Below, one piece after another: positions 15,610-22,837 of a stretch of 38,683 nucleotides of DNA (the first letter of the stretch is position 1; each line of letters starts with the position of its first letter). The translations under genes were made by a program, and so were the position numbers. This DNA comes from an uncultured Rivibacter sp. GTDB lineage: Bacteria > Pseudomonadota > Gammaproteobacteria > Burkholderiales > Burkholderiaceae. The notes beneath the pieces were generated by a model. That model was not told the origin of the DNA, made no database searches, and saw only the letters and a program-made list of their open reading frames with translations. Location: NCBI GenBank assembly GCA_946480925.1, contig CAMLLU010000054.1:1-38683 (forward strand), in the 5' to 3' direction.

Positions 15610-16089
15610 TCAGGCGCGCAGGAAGGCCGCGTGGTGCATGGAACGCGGGTCGTAGTCGGTGAAGGTCGCAGCCGGAGCAGCTGCGGCTTCGGCCTCGGCT
15701 TCGGCAGGGTCGGTGTCGTCCTTGCCCATCAGCAGCTTCACGAGGCCGCGGGCTTCCTCGGTCGAGTTGCCTTCGAGCACTTCGTTGGCGCTGACGCTCC
15801 AGCTGGCGTCGCCCACGGCGAACTGGCAGAAGGCCATGAGCGCCTTGCCCAGGCTCCAGTTGTTGGCAGTGGCGTCGAGCTTGTGCAGCGTGCGGATGGC
15901 GTCTTGCCAGTGGCCACGCTTGATGGCGATCCAGGCCTCGAAGGTGTCGAGCTCGGCCAGGCGCGGGCGCAGCACGCGTACGCAGCTCAGTACGGTCTCC
16001 GCATCCTCCAGGCGGTTGTGCGAGATGGCGGCGCTGATCACTTCGATCAGCGCGGCGATGAAGGGCTTGCGGGTGAAAAACGGGTCCAT
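15610..16089 (-). CDS. hrpB1: T3SS protein HrpB1/HrpK family
   Basis: A 159-aa HrpB1/HrpK protein starting MDPFFTRKPFIAALIEVISA, with TPR-like helical pairs (LEDAETVLSCVRVLRPRLAE, KRGHWQDAIRTLHKLDA). Xanthomonas HrpB1 is a periplasmic component reported to bind peptidoglycan and to support pilus assembly. The C-terminal 35 residues are Ala/Glu-rich and less conserved. The ATG at 16087-16089 has GGGAGGAATTG-type purine-rich sequence on the coding strand only further upstream, inside the leader that carries the 40-bp palindrome, so translation may respond to that structure. Synteny with hrpB2 and hrcJ supports the call. Confidence 0.88.
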   Translation of the reverse strand: MDPFFTRKPFIAALIEVISAAISHNRLEDAETVLSCVRVLRPRLAELDTFEAWIAIKRGHWQDAIRTLHKLDATANNWSLGKALMAFCQFAVGDASWSVSANEVLEGNSTEEARGLVKLLMGKDDTDPAEAEAEAAAAPAATFTDYDPRSMHHAAFLRA

Positions 16090-16114
16090 CGTGCGGTCTC
16101 CAAGTGGGAGGAAT

Positions 16115-16154
16115 TGCCTGTCCTCAGCGGAACGCGTTCCGCTGAGGACAGGCA
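16115..16154. repeat. Perfect 40-bp palindrome in hrpB1 leader
   Basis: Arms 16115-16134 and 16135-16154 are exact reverse complements with no spacer; the centre is GGAACGCGTTCC. It lies between the harpin gene (ends 16186) and hrpB1 (starts 16089), both read leftward, so the operon mRNA would form a 20-bp stem. There is no U-tract, so it looks like a processing, stability or attenuation element, or the recombined ends of an inserted sequence, not a plain terminator. Confidence 0.9.
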
Positions 16155-16177
16155 TGCCGCGCCTGCGCGGCATGCCT
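16150..16177. repeat. Second inverted repeat overlapping the 40-bp palindrome
   Basis: AGGCATGCCGCGC (16150-16162), CT, GCGCGGCATGCCT (16165-16177): 13-bp perfect arms. It shares five bases (16150-16154) with the end of the 40-bp palindrome, so the two stems compete partially in RNA. Confidence 0.85.
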
Positions 16178-16185
16178 TGCCTGCA

Positions 16186-16935
16186 TTACCGGTTGAACAT
16201 CCGGTCGCCGGTGTTGAAGATGCTGTACAGGTTCATGCCCTGCTGGATGTCGCTCGCGGTCTGGTTCGCGCCGCCGTTGGCCAGCGCCCAGGCACGTGCA
16301 GCGTCGGTCGTCATGACGCCGCTGCCGATGCCGACGGTGGCCACCGGGACGAAGCCGTTGTTGAGGCCATTGACGCCGTTGGCACCCAGGGCCACGCCGG
16401 CCGCGGTACCGGCCACGTTGCCGATGGAGGCGCCCAGCTGCGCGCCCGGCACGCCGCCGACCGCACCACCGATGGCCGAGCCGATCTGCGCGCCAGCGTT
16501 GCCGAGGCCGCCACCCAGACCGCTCACGGCCGGGCCGACGCCCAGGCCGCCGCCGGGGAACTGGTTGCCGAGCTGCTGGGCCGGGCCGTTGGCACCGAAG
16601 TTGTTGCCGCTCAAGGCTTGCAGCAGCGGGGCCACCGACTGCAGCAGGCCGGCGAAGCTCTGCAGCAGGCCGGCGATGCCGCCCAGGCCGTTGGAGCCGG
16701 GCACTTGGCCGGGGCCACCCAGGCCGGGCGTACCCAGGCCAGGCGTGCCGAGGCCGGGCGTGCCCATCGAGGGGGCCTGTTGCGCCGAGCGCAGCACGTT
16801 CATCAGCACCGAGTTCATCAGCTGCGTCATCTGCGATGCGACGTCGAGGGTGGAAGACAGCGCGTTGAGCGCCGGGCTGCGGGGCTGGGCAGCGGTGAGG
16901 TTGACGGGTTGGGTCGAAATGGAATTGACGGACAT
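16186..16935 (-). CDS. Harpin-like glycine-rich secreted protein
   Basis: A 249-aa, Gly-rich, cysteine-free protein, the hallmark composition of heat-stable harpins secreted by plant-pathogen T3SSs (Hpa1, HrpN, PopA). Order: an amphipathic N-terminal helix (LDVASQMTQLMNSVLMNVLR, about 30-49), GLGTP pentapeptide repeats near 57-71, two short hydrophobic helices (IAGLLQSFAGLLQSVAPLLQAL), then long Gly/Ala-rich stretches with GLG and GGLG steps. The ATG (16933-16935) has AAGGAG. It lies in the main hrp operon between another small secreted-like protein and hrpB1. I do not assign a specific harpin name; function in translocation or elicitation is inferred from composition. Confidence 0.72.
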   Translation of the reverse strand: MSVNSISTQPVNLTAAQPRSPALNALSSTLDVASQMTQLMNSVLMNVLRSAQQAPSMGTPGLGTPGLGTPGLGGPGQVPGSNGLGGIAGLLQSFAGLLQSVAPLLQALSGNNFGANGPAQQLGNQFPGGGLGVGPAVSGLGGGLGNAGAQIGSAIGGAVGGVPGAQLGASIGNVAGTAAGVALGANGVNGLNNGFVPVATVGIGSGVMTTDAARAWALANGGANQTASDIQQGMNLYSIFNTGDRMFNR

Positions 16936-16969
16936 GGTGTTCTCCTTGAAAGGTGAAAGAGGTTGAAGT

Positions 16970-17551
16970 TCAGGCCCGCAGGGCGGTCGGTGATTGCAGG
17001 GCTTGGAAAGCGGTTCGGACGTCGCCTTTGCTGATGCGCCCGTCGGCCATCTCACCCGGATTGCGGATCGTGGCGTCAGCGCGGTCCAGCACGGACAGCA
17101 GCTTCGGGTTGTTCAACAGGAAGCCGGCGGCGGACTTCAAATCGGGCGGCGCGAAGGGGCTGCTCGCTGCGTTGGAGAGCTCCCGTGCACCCACCATGCC
17201 GTCGGCGCCCTTGATGGCGTCGAAGTAGCGGCCCAGCGTGCCGAGGGCGTTACCGCCGTTCATCGGCACGGCCTGCTGCAGCGCCGAGTTGAGCAGCTGG
17301 TTGATCGACCCGAGCATCGAAGCCGCGCCTTGCAGCACGGAACCCAGGCTCGAGGCCAGCGCATTCGGCGCCAGCGGCGTGCTCTGGGCAGCCTGCAGCA
17401 GCAGCGGGGTCAGCGAAGACAGCAGTTGTCCGGCGGACTGCAGGACGTTGGCCAGCGGCAGGGCCTGCGGCATCGCGCTGCTTCGCAGCAGCTGCGCGCT
17501 GTCCATGCCCGTGGTCATCATCCTGTTGGGGGAAAGGGTTTGAATGCTCAT
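16970..17551 (-). CDS. Harpin/HrpF-NolX-like protein with EF-hand-like motifs
   Basis: A 193-aa protein without cysteine. The N-terminal two-thirds are Leu/Ser/Ala/Gln-rich and amphipathic (VLQSAGQLLSSLTPLLLQAA, ASMLGSINQLLNSALQQAV), harpin-like. The C-terminal part holds two helix-loop-helix elements: FDAIKGADGMVGARELSNA and LDRADATIRNPGEMADGRIS, separated by DLKSAAGFLLNNPKLLSVLD. This pattern resembles the repeat region of HrpF/NolX translocon proteins and HrpK. The ATG (17549-17551) has GAGGAACC. A role as a secreted translocation helper is inferred. The loops lack the full set of acidic calcium ligands, so calcium binding is uncertain. Confidence 0.6.
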   Translation of the reverse strand: MSIQTLSPNRMMTTGMDSAQLLRSSAMPQALPLANVLQSAGQLLSSLTPLLLQAAQSTPLAPNALASSLGSVLQGAASMLGSINQLLNSALQQAVPMNGGNALGTLGRYFDAIKGADGMVGARELSNAASSPFAPPDLKSAAGFLLNNPKLLSVLDRADATIRNPGEMADGRISKGDVRTAFQALQSPTALRA

Positions 17552-17601
17552 GAAGGTTCCTCAGTGGCTGGTGATGCGAGGCGCCTCGAACTGCTTTGCG
17601 C

Positions 17602-17628
17602 AGCGGCGGCCCATGTCAGGCCGCCGCT
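17602..17628 (-). repeat. Hairpin downstream of needle/pilin candidate
   Basis: AGCGGCGGCC (17602-17611), loop CATGTCA, GGCCGCCGCT (17619-17628): a 10-bp perfect stem beginning 20 nt after the stop of the 88-aa gene in the direction of transcription. No U-tract follows, so it more likely protects or processes the mRNA than ends transcription. Confidence 0.65.
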
Positions 17629-17647
17629 TCCCGCACCGACCGATCAA

Positions 17648-17914
17648 TCAGGCCAGGCCCTTGATGGCTTCGCCGATGGACTTGAACATCTTGGCCAGGG
17701 CTTCATTCATCTTCACGATCATCTGGATGATGCCCATCTCGGTCTGGAACTTCATCTGCATCGCAGCGGTCTGCTGGATCTGGGCCATCATGGCGTTGCC
17801 GTTGTCGCCTGCGGCGCCGGTACCGGCAGCGCTCAGTTGCGCGCCGCCGTTCTGGAAAGCCTGCATGCCAGAGCTCAGGCCGACGCTGGTGTTGCTGGTG
17901 TTACCGATAGACAT
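17648..17914 (-). CDS. Candidate T3SS needle/Hrp pilus subunit
   Basis: An 88-aa protein with a Ser/Thr/Gly/Asn-rich N-terminus (MSIGNTSNTSVGLSSGMQA) and a single long amphipathic C-terminal helix rich in Met, Gln and Lys that ends NEALAKMFKSIGEAIKGLA. Size, absence of Cys and Trp, disordered head and terminal helix match needle and Hrp-pilin subunits (SctF, HrpE, HrpY, HrpA), which assemble through the C-terminal helix. No Sec signal. The ATG (17912-17914) has AAGGAG. It is flanked by hairpins on both sides, as expected for a transcript segment made in large amounts, and follows two genes for proteins shaped like needle co-chaperones. Identity is inferred; a secreted translocator accessory is the alternative. 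Confidence 0.55.
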   Translation of the reverse strand: MSIGNTSNTSVGLSSGMQAFQNGGAQLSAAGTGAAGDNGNAMMAQIQQTAAMQMKFQTEMGIIQMIVKMNEALAKMFKSIGEAIKGLA

Positions 17915-17995
17915 TGCTTACTCCTTGGGTTGGAAGGTGCGGAACATCCGCTTGGTATCTGCCACCGGGGTGAGCGGCGACGGTTGGTGTGAGGC

Positions 17996-18010
17996 GCCCG
18001 ACCGTCGGGC
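17996..18010 (-). repeat. Small hairpin upstream of needle candidate
   Basis: GCCCGA-CCG-TCGGGC, a six-bp perfect stem with a three-base loop, in the 118-bp gap between the 146-aa and 88-aa genes. It could be a processing site defining the 5' end of the needle mRNA. Confidence 0.45.
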
Positions 18011-18032
18011 ACCCCGGGGAACTCTCATCAAA

Positions 18033-18473
18033 TCAATGCGCTTGCTGCATGGCCGACAGGAAGGTCAGCACACCGTTTGCGGCTTCGCGCGCGCTTTGCT
18101 CGGTGCTGGTGGCCAGCACGTTGTCGAGCCAGTTCTTCCACTCGGCATCGCCGCCCAGCATCAGGGAGACGGCCATCGCGACCTTCGCGTTGTCGTCGTT
18201 CGGGTGCTGCTCGACGTAGCTGCCCAGCGTGTCGCGGGCATAGCGCACGTCGCCGCCCATGCCCACCGCGATGGCGCGGCACATGCGGTAGAAGGTCGGG
18301 TCGTCGAGCGTGGCCTCCACCGCGGTGTTGACGACGTTGGCGTCGTCCGTGCAGCGGTAGATCGCGCCCAGCAGCCCCACGGTCATGAGGTTGCGGTAGA
18401 CGTCGGGGTAGTTGCTCGTGGGCGCCGCCGTCGGCGCGGTATAGGCCGCGTGCTGCGCGTAGGCTTCGTACAT
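18033..18473 (-). CDS. TPR-like T3SS protein, possible needle co-chaperone (SctG-like)
   Basis: A 146-aa protein with an Ala/Thr/Pro-rich head and a helical body from about residue 22: YRNLMTVGLLGAIYRCTDDA, FYRMCRAIAVGMGGDVRYAR, AEWKNWLDNVLATSTEQSA. Repeating helix pairs with Ala/Gly at packing positions resemble the TPR fold of YscG-type proteins, which with a small YscE partner cradle the monomeric needle subunit. The ATG (18471-18473) has GCAGGAG. It is encoded between an 86-aa helical protein and the needle candidate, matching the expected set. HrpB1/HrpK is a related TPR alternative, but a separate clear HrpB1 exists in this operon. No family signature is certain. Confidence 0.5.
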   Translation of the reverse strand: MYEAYAQHAAYTAPTAAPTSNYPDVYRNLMTVGLLGAIYRCTDDANVVNTAVEATLDDPTFYRMCRAIAVGMGGDVRYARDTLGSYVEQHPNDDNAKVAMAVSLMLGGDAEWKNWLDNVLATSTEQSAREAANGVLTFLSAMQQAH

Positions 18474-18502
18474 GTCTGTTCTCCTGCGTCTTGCGTTGGG
18501 GC

Positions 18503-18763
18503 TCAGACGGCCAGCGACGCGTTGTGCAGCGTTTCCCACACGTGGCGCACGATGCGCTGCGAAGCGTGGAAGCCTTCGATCAGCTGCGTGACCAGTTGGC
18601 GTTCGGTAGCGGCGGCGGTGGTCAGCATGCCTTCGGCGGACTTGGCCACTTCGGTGAAGTAGCCCAGCAGTGCACGGGCACGTTCGCCGGAGGCGTCTTC
18701 GGCCAGCGACTTCTCCAGATTGGCCAGGTCGCCGAATACGGTTTGCTCGAGTTGCTCGTTCAT
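18503..18763 (-). CDS. Small helical T3SS protein, possible SctE-type chaperone
   Basis: An 86-aa all-helical protein beginning MNEQLEQTVFGDLANLEKSL, with two predicted helices (about 5-22 and 27-75) and no signal peptide. Length and helical-hairpin shape match YscE-like needle co-chaperones. It lies between sctD and the TPR-like gene, the place where sctE-like genes follow sctD in several T3SS families. The assignment is by size, position and helical pattern only. Confidence 0.45.
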   Translation of the reverse strand: MNEQLEQTVFGDLANLEKSLAEDASGERARALLGYFTEVAKSAEGMLTTAAATERQLVTQLIEGFHASQRIVRHVWETLHNASLAV

Positions 18764-18794
18764 GATCGGAAGTGCTCCGTGGATGGATGGGTTG

Positions 18795-19808
18795 TCAACG
18801 GGAAGGAACCGCCGGCGCGTCGCTCAACTCGACGATCGGCTCGGGAGAAAGTGAAAGGTGCTTGGCGCCATCGCGCGTCTGCACGTACTGCAGGCCGTCG
18901 GTGGACAACATCGCGCCCACCGGCACGCTGTCGGGCGCGGGGGTTTCGGTGGCAGCCACCTCGATGCCGCGCACCAGCGGTGCGAGATCGGTCGCGATGC
19001 GCGTGGCGGCTTCGCGCACCTTGTCGAGGTACATCGCGCGGCCGCTCACCACGAACACGCCCTGGTCGCGGTAGCTCACGGTGAGGCCCGGCGTGCCCAG
19101 CGCATCGGAGATGCTCTGCGCGATCTCGGGCGCCGCGGCGTACTTGTGCTCGATGAGCTCGACCGGGAAGCGCGACAGCAGCTGGCGCACGGCCACGGTG
19201 TCGGCAGCATCGGCCAGCAGCCCTTCGACGATCACGCGGTCGCCGGCAGGGCGCACCGTGATGCCCTGCAGCGTGGTACCCGACACAGCGCGGAACACCT
19301 GGCCCACCAGCGGCTCGGGCTGCACCTTGTTCTTCGCGGTCTGCGTGTTGTGCCACACCACCGAGGCGAAGGCACCGCCCACCGCCAGCGTGGCCACTGC
19401 CGTGAACACCACCGCGGTGCGCGCCACACGGGAAGGCCTGGCTTCCTGCACGGCCTCGACTGCCTTCTTGACCGGGCGCATCAGGCGCTCGAGCAGCTCC
19501 ACGTCCGAAGGCCACTGCGCGGCCACCGGGCCCACGCACAGCACCACGTCGCCGAAGCGTCGCGGCTCGAAGTCCACGAAGGACTCCGGCATTGCGGCGC
19601 CGTTGGCGCCGTTGTCGGCGTCGGCTTGCAGCGGTGTTGCGATGGTGACCAAGTTGCCTTCTTCCAGGAGTTCGAGGTTCAGGGGTTCCGCCTGCCAATC
19701 GACGAGCTGGATGTCTGCTTGCTCGTCTGCGGCGATGCGGTACTTCGATGCACTCAACATTAGTTGGACCCCTGCATGCCGACCGGTCAAAACGCGAAGC
19801 TGCTTCAT
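18795..19808 (-). CDS. sctD: T3SS inner-membrane ring protein HrcD/HrpQ (SctD)
   Basis: A 337-aa single-pass protein. The N-terminal cytoplasmic domain (about 1-95, MKQLRVLTGRHAGVQLMLSA) is FHA-like, as in SctD. A transmembrane helix lies at about 131-152 (TAVVFTAVATLAVGGAFASVVW), and the periplasmic part carries BON-like ring domains (VIVEGLLADAADTVAVRQLL, GVFVVSGRAMYLDKVREAA). SctD and HrcJ form the concentric inner-membrane rings. The ATG at 19806-19808 begins 15 nt after the hrcC stop; an in-frame TTG at 19824-19826 overlapping the hrcC stop is a possible earlier start. Placement immediately after hrcC fits. Confidence 0.88.
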   Translation of the reverse strand: MKQLRVLTGRHAGVQLMLSASKYRIAADEQADIQLVDWQAEPLNLELLEEGNLVTIATPLQADADNGANGAAMPESFVDFEPRRFGDVVLCVGPVAAQWPSDVELLERLMRPVKKAVEAVQEARPSRVARTAVVFTAVATLAVGGAFASVVWHNTQTAKNKVQPEPLVGQVFRAVSGTTLQGITVRPAGDRVIVEGLLADAADTVAVRQLLSRFPVELIEHKYAAAPEIAQSISDALGTPGLTVSYRDQGVFVVSGRAMYLDKVREAATRIATDLAPLVRGIEVAATETPAPDSVPVGAMLSTDGLQYVQTRDGAKHLSLSPEPIVELSDAPAVPSR

Positions 19809-19822
19809 GATTTGCGAACCAA

Positions 19823-21679
19823 TCAACGGTTGTTGTTGCGGGCGATGCGCTGCACGCCACGCAAGTCACCGCCCACGGGCTGTGCAGCGGGCTCGCCTTG
19901 CATGTCGATCGCGGGTGCGGTGGGGCTCACCGCGGCCTGAGGCCCGCCCACGAGCTTGGGCGTGATGAGGAACAGGCGCTCGGTGCGCGTGGAGCGGCTG
20001 CCGTTCCAGCGGAACAGGCCGCCCACCAGCGGGATGCTCTTGAGCAACGGCACGCCCGACTCCTGGTCGGTGTTGGCCTCGACCATGAGGCCGCCGATGA
20101 GCAGGCTCTCGCCTTCCCTCACGTGCGCCTCGGTGCGGATCTCGGTCTTCTTGAGCACGGGCACCTGGTCGACCGAGCTGGCTTCGAAGTTGCCGTCTTC
20201 GATGTAGAGCGACAGCTTGATCTGGTTGCCGCCTTCGCCGGTGACCACCTGCGGCGTCACCTGCAGCAGCGTGCCGGCCTCGATCTGGAACAGCCTCGCG
20301 TCGAGGTTGCCGGCCACGCGGATGGTGGCCACGCGCTTTTCCTTCATCACCGCGGGCCGGTTGGCCACGCCCAGCACCGAAGGCTTGGAGACCACGCGGG
20401 CCTTGCCTTCGCCTTGCAGCGCGTTGATTCGCATGAGCAGCTGGCGCCCCGCGTCGGCCACCAGCGTGCCGATGGTGTAGGTGCCGTTGCCCAGCAGGCC
20501 CTGGCCGCTGCCCACCTGCGGCGCCCCGTTGCCGGGCGACGTCACCGAGAAGGCGCCGCGCGAGCCTTGCACCGACCAGTCGACGCCGAGCGAGCGGACG
20601 TTGTCTTCGCTCACGTCGATGATCATGGCCTCGAGCTCCACCAGCATGGGCTTCTGGTCGAGCCGGCGGATCAGCGCCTCGTACTCGCGCATGCGGTAGG
20701 CACGGCCCTGCACGATGACGGAGTTGGTACCCTCGTCGGCCTCGAAGGCGGGCTGGTCTTCTTCGAAGTTGACCGGGCTGCGCAGCGTGCGCGTGCTGAT
20801 GCCGCCGCCCGACTTGTCCGGGGCCGGCATGGCCTCGTGCGATGCCGAAGGCAGGTCCGGCATCATCTTGCCGCTGCCGTACAGCGACTGCATCGCCTTG
20901 ACCTTCTGGCTCACCGGGCGCGAGCCTTGCGACTCGCCCGAGCCCGCTTCGGCACCGGTACGCGAATACAACCCGCGCAGGATCGACGCGACACCCGGCA
21001 CGTTCACTTCGCCCAGCCCGCGATCGCCCGCGGAGGCGAAGCGCAGCGGGAACACACGCACCACGCGTTCGTTGCCTTCGGTGGCGCCCTGGTCCAGCGA
21101 GTCGAGCGCCTGGGCCACCAGCTCGATGTGACGCGGCGGCCCGTAGACCAGCAGCGTGCGCTGCGCGTCGTCGAACTTCAGCGGGAAGCGCTTGTCGCCC
21201 AGGTTGAGCGACTCCAGCAAGCCGGTGACTTCCTTGCGGCTGTAGCCCTTCAGGCGGAACAGCCGGCTCTGGATGGCCTTGGCCGGGTAGAAGTACAGCG
21301 CCGTGCCGTCGTGGTACCAGAGCACCCCATAGGCCTTGGAGATGGCGCTGAGGAAGTTCTCGGGCGTGGTGTCGAAGCTCGCGTTGACCACGCCTTCGAC
21401 ACCGTCACCCACCACCGAAGGCAGGCCCTGGCTGGCCGCGAAGTCCTGCAGCACGTCGGCCAGGCGCCGGCCTTCGGCGCGGTAGACGAAGCGCTTTTCG
21501 CTGCCGCCGCGGCCAGGCCGGCCGACACCGCCGCGCACGGCGTGCGTCTGCTGCACGCCTTGCGCCGCACCGCCTTGCGCAACCTGCGCCCAGGTGTCGT
21601 CGACGACGCCGCACCATGCCGCCACGGCCATGCAGGCCGCGGCCACCGCGTAGCGACGGTGGGTGTATGCCGCTTTCAT
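19823..21679 (-). CDS. hrcC: T3SS outer-membrane secretin HrcC (SctC)
   Basis: A 618-aa secretin forming the outer-membrane pore. Sec signal peptide at about 1-31 (ending DTWAQ). N0/N1 ring domains start near RFVYRAEGRRLADVLQDFAA; the N3 domain includes the PVNFEEDQPAFEADEGTNSV region and a following KPMLVELEAMIIDVSED segment. The secretin core (about 400-575) shows ARVVSKPSVLGVANRPA, GTLLQVTPQVV and the closing REGESLLIGGLMVE and LLKSIPLVGGLFR blocks diagnostic of HrcC/YscC. The ATG at 21677-21679 overlaps the upstream stop by one base (TGATG arrangement), indicating coupling. Family certain. Confidence 0.97.
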   Translation of the reverse strand: MKAAYTHRRYAVAAACMAVAAWCGVVDDTWAQVAQGGAAQGVQQTHAVRGGVGRPGRGGSEKRFVYRAEGRRLADVLQDFAASQGLPSVVGDGVEGVVNASFDTTPENFLSAISKAYGVLWYHDGTALYFYPAKAIQSRLFRLKGYSRKEVTGLLESLNLGDKRFPLKFDDAQRTLLVYGPPRHIELVAQALDSLDQGATEGNERVVRVFPLRFASAGDRGLGEVNVPGVASILRGLYSRTGAEAGSGESQGSRPVSQKVKAMQSLYGSGKMMPDLPSASHEAMPAPDKSGGGISTRTLRSPVNFEEDQPAFEADEGTNSVIVQGRAYRMREYEALIRRLDQKPMLVELEAMIIDVSEDNVRSLGVDWSVQGSRGAFSVTSPGNGAPQVGSGQGLLGNGTYTIGTLVADAGRQLLMRINALQGEGKARVVSKPSVLGVANRPAVMKEKRVATIRVAGNLDARLFQIEAGTLLQVTPQVVTGEGGNQIKLSLYIEDGNFEASSVDQVPVLKKTEIRTEAHVREGESLLIGGLMVEANTDQESGVPLLKSIPLVGGLFRWNGSRSTRTERLFLITPKLVGGPQAAVSPTAPAIDMQGEPAAQPVGGDLRGVQRIARNNNR

Positions 21680-22041
21680 CACAGCGGCTCCGAATCCGGG
21701 TCTCCTTCGTCGGGCTCTTCCTCCTCCTGGAAGAACTTCTCCATCGCCTCTTTCACCATGCCCTGGCCGGCATTGAGCGTGTTGGCGGCGAACTGGCCCA
21801 GGACTTCCTGCAGCTTTTCGTTGTCGACGCCGCCCGAGCCCCCCGGTCCTGACACGGGTGAACCGCCGGTGGTCGGCTGGTTCGCGTACGACGTGAGCAT
21901 GTTGAACAGCTCTTGAGGCGACATGCCGTAGTTGCTCGCCAGCTGACTGAGCAGCTGCTCGAACGAAGCACCGTCGTTCGGCTGCGTCGGCGGCGCCGTC
22001 GAGTAGCTCACGGGTGACACGCCATTGACTGACAAAGACAT
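21679..22041 (-). CDS. Small acidic-tailed protein, first gene of main hrp operon
   Basis: A 120-aa protein I do not recognise. The N-terminus is Ser/Pro/Thr-rich (MSLSVNGVSPVSYSTAPPTQ) without a Sec signal. One helix follows at about 26-52 (FEQLLSQLASNYGMSPQELF), a Gly/Pro spacer (GGSPVSGPGGSGG), then a second helix (EKLQEVLGQFAANTLNAGQG) and a very acidic end (FFQEEEEPDEGDPDSEPL). The layout resembles small T3SS-secreted proteins or harpin-like helpers. The ATG (22039-22041) has AAAGGAG and lies 70 bp from a minus-strand PIP box; the stop overlaps the hrcC start, so the product is probably made together with the secretin. Confidence 0.75.
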   Translation of the reverse strand: MSLSVNGVSPVSYSTAPPTQPNDGASFEQLLSQLASNYGMSPQELFNMLTSYANQPTTGGSPVSGPGGSGGVDNEKLQEVLGQFAANTLNAGQGMVKEAMEKFFQEEEEPDEGDPDSEPL

Positions 22042-22110
22042 GGTCCGCTCCTTTGGGTGTTGATGACCCGTGGAGCCTAGGAACACAGGCCGGCGATCCT
22101 GCGCACCGAA

Positions 22111-22135
22111 GCGAAGCGGGGTGCGCCACCACGAA
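22111..22135 (-). promoter_or_regulatory. PIP box for the main hrp operon
   Basis: Plus strand GCGAA (22111-22115), 15 bases, ACGAA (22131-22135), i.e. TTCGT-N15-TTCGC on the minus strand, 70 bp upstream of the 120-aa gene that leads to hrcC. The last T of the first half-site fits B in TTCGB. Confidence 0.8.
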
Positions 22136-22208
22136 GCACGCCGCCGCGCCGTGCGCAAGCACTTCGCGATGCGTGTGCACGCGATCCGCTTCGCCGCGTG
22201 GCAGCAGG

Positions 22209-22233
22209 TTCGCGTCGCAGAACGCCGCTTCGC
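22209..22233 (+). promoter_or_regulatory. PIP box for the divergent plus-strand unit
   Basis: TTCGC (22209-22213), 15 bases, TTCGC (22229-22233), 129 bp upstream of the ATG at 22363. It lies back to back with the minus-strand PIP box at 22111-22135 in the same 321-bp intergenic region; nothing else gene-like is seen there. Confidence 0.82.
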
Positions 22234-22362
22234 CGCTGGCGCCACGAGCCCTGCCGCTCTTGCCAACACTGCCGCCATGCACTGGCCGCCATGCAGCGCG
22301 ACGGTGTGCACCCAAGTCACCGATCGGCCGCATCGCGGTCACCACTCAACAGGAGTCACTTC

Positions 22363-22767
22363 ATGCAAGCAGCCCAATCCGCCGCAAACGCCATCGCCGG
22401 CTACACCGACCTCTTCGCTTCGCTGCAGACCGTGCAGGCCACCGTGCAGACGCAGATCGAGCGCTTCAACGAGCTGATGGCCGAGATCAAGGTCGTCGGC
22501 ACCGCGCGGCAGGACGAAGAAGGTGTGCGGGCCGTCGGCGAGATCGCGCTGAAGCTGCACCGCGTGCACACGCTGCTGTACGGCGGCACTTCTGCCGTGG
22601 CCGTGCCCCAGCAGCAAGGCGACACCGCGGCCAGCGCCGCCGAGCTGGACCTCCAGAACGCGCTGAACGAGTTCTCGACGCTGCTGGCCACGAGCCAGAG
22701 CACTTCGCACGAAGTGGCTGCCCTGCTGGCCACCGCCGCCGAAGAGCTCGCGCAGCTGCGGGCCTGA
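22363..22767 (+). CDS. Small helical protein in hrp regulon, unrecognised
   Basis: A 134-aa helical protein with no cysteine, signal peptide or membrane segment. An N-terminal helix (YTDLFASLQTVQATVQTQIE, about 14-33) runs into a coiled-coil-like stretch (RFNELMAEIKVVG). A Gln/Gly/Ala break (about 83-93) precedes a second helix (LQNALNEFSTLLATSQSTSH) and an Ala-rich end. AGGAG lies 7 nt before the ATG. A PIP box upstream and the HpaH gene 70 bp downstream put it in the T3SS regulon. It could be a secreted coiled-coil helper or a chaperone; no family is recognised. Confidence 0.75.
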   Translation: MQAAQSAANAIAGYTDLFASLQTVQATVQTQIERFNELMAEIKVVGTARQDEEGVRAVGEIALKLHRVHTLLYGGTSAVAVPQQQGDTAASAAELDLQNALNEFSTLLATSQSTSHEVAALLATAAEELAQLRA

Positions 22768-22837
22768 CCCGCCGCCCCGGCAGCCGCATGGCTCGGCAAG
22801 GCGCGACGAGAACGTCTTCTCGATATGGAGCGTTGAA

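Noticed and set aside
16115..16177. Rho-independent terminator between harpin gene and hrpB1
   Set aside because: Strong stems but no U-tract on the transcribed strand, and it lies inside an otherwise continuous operon.
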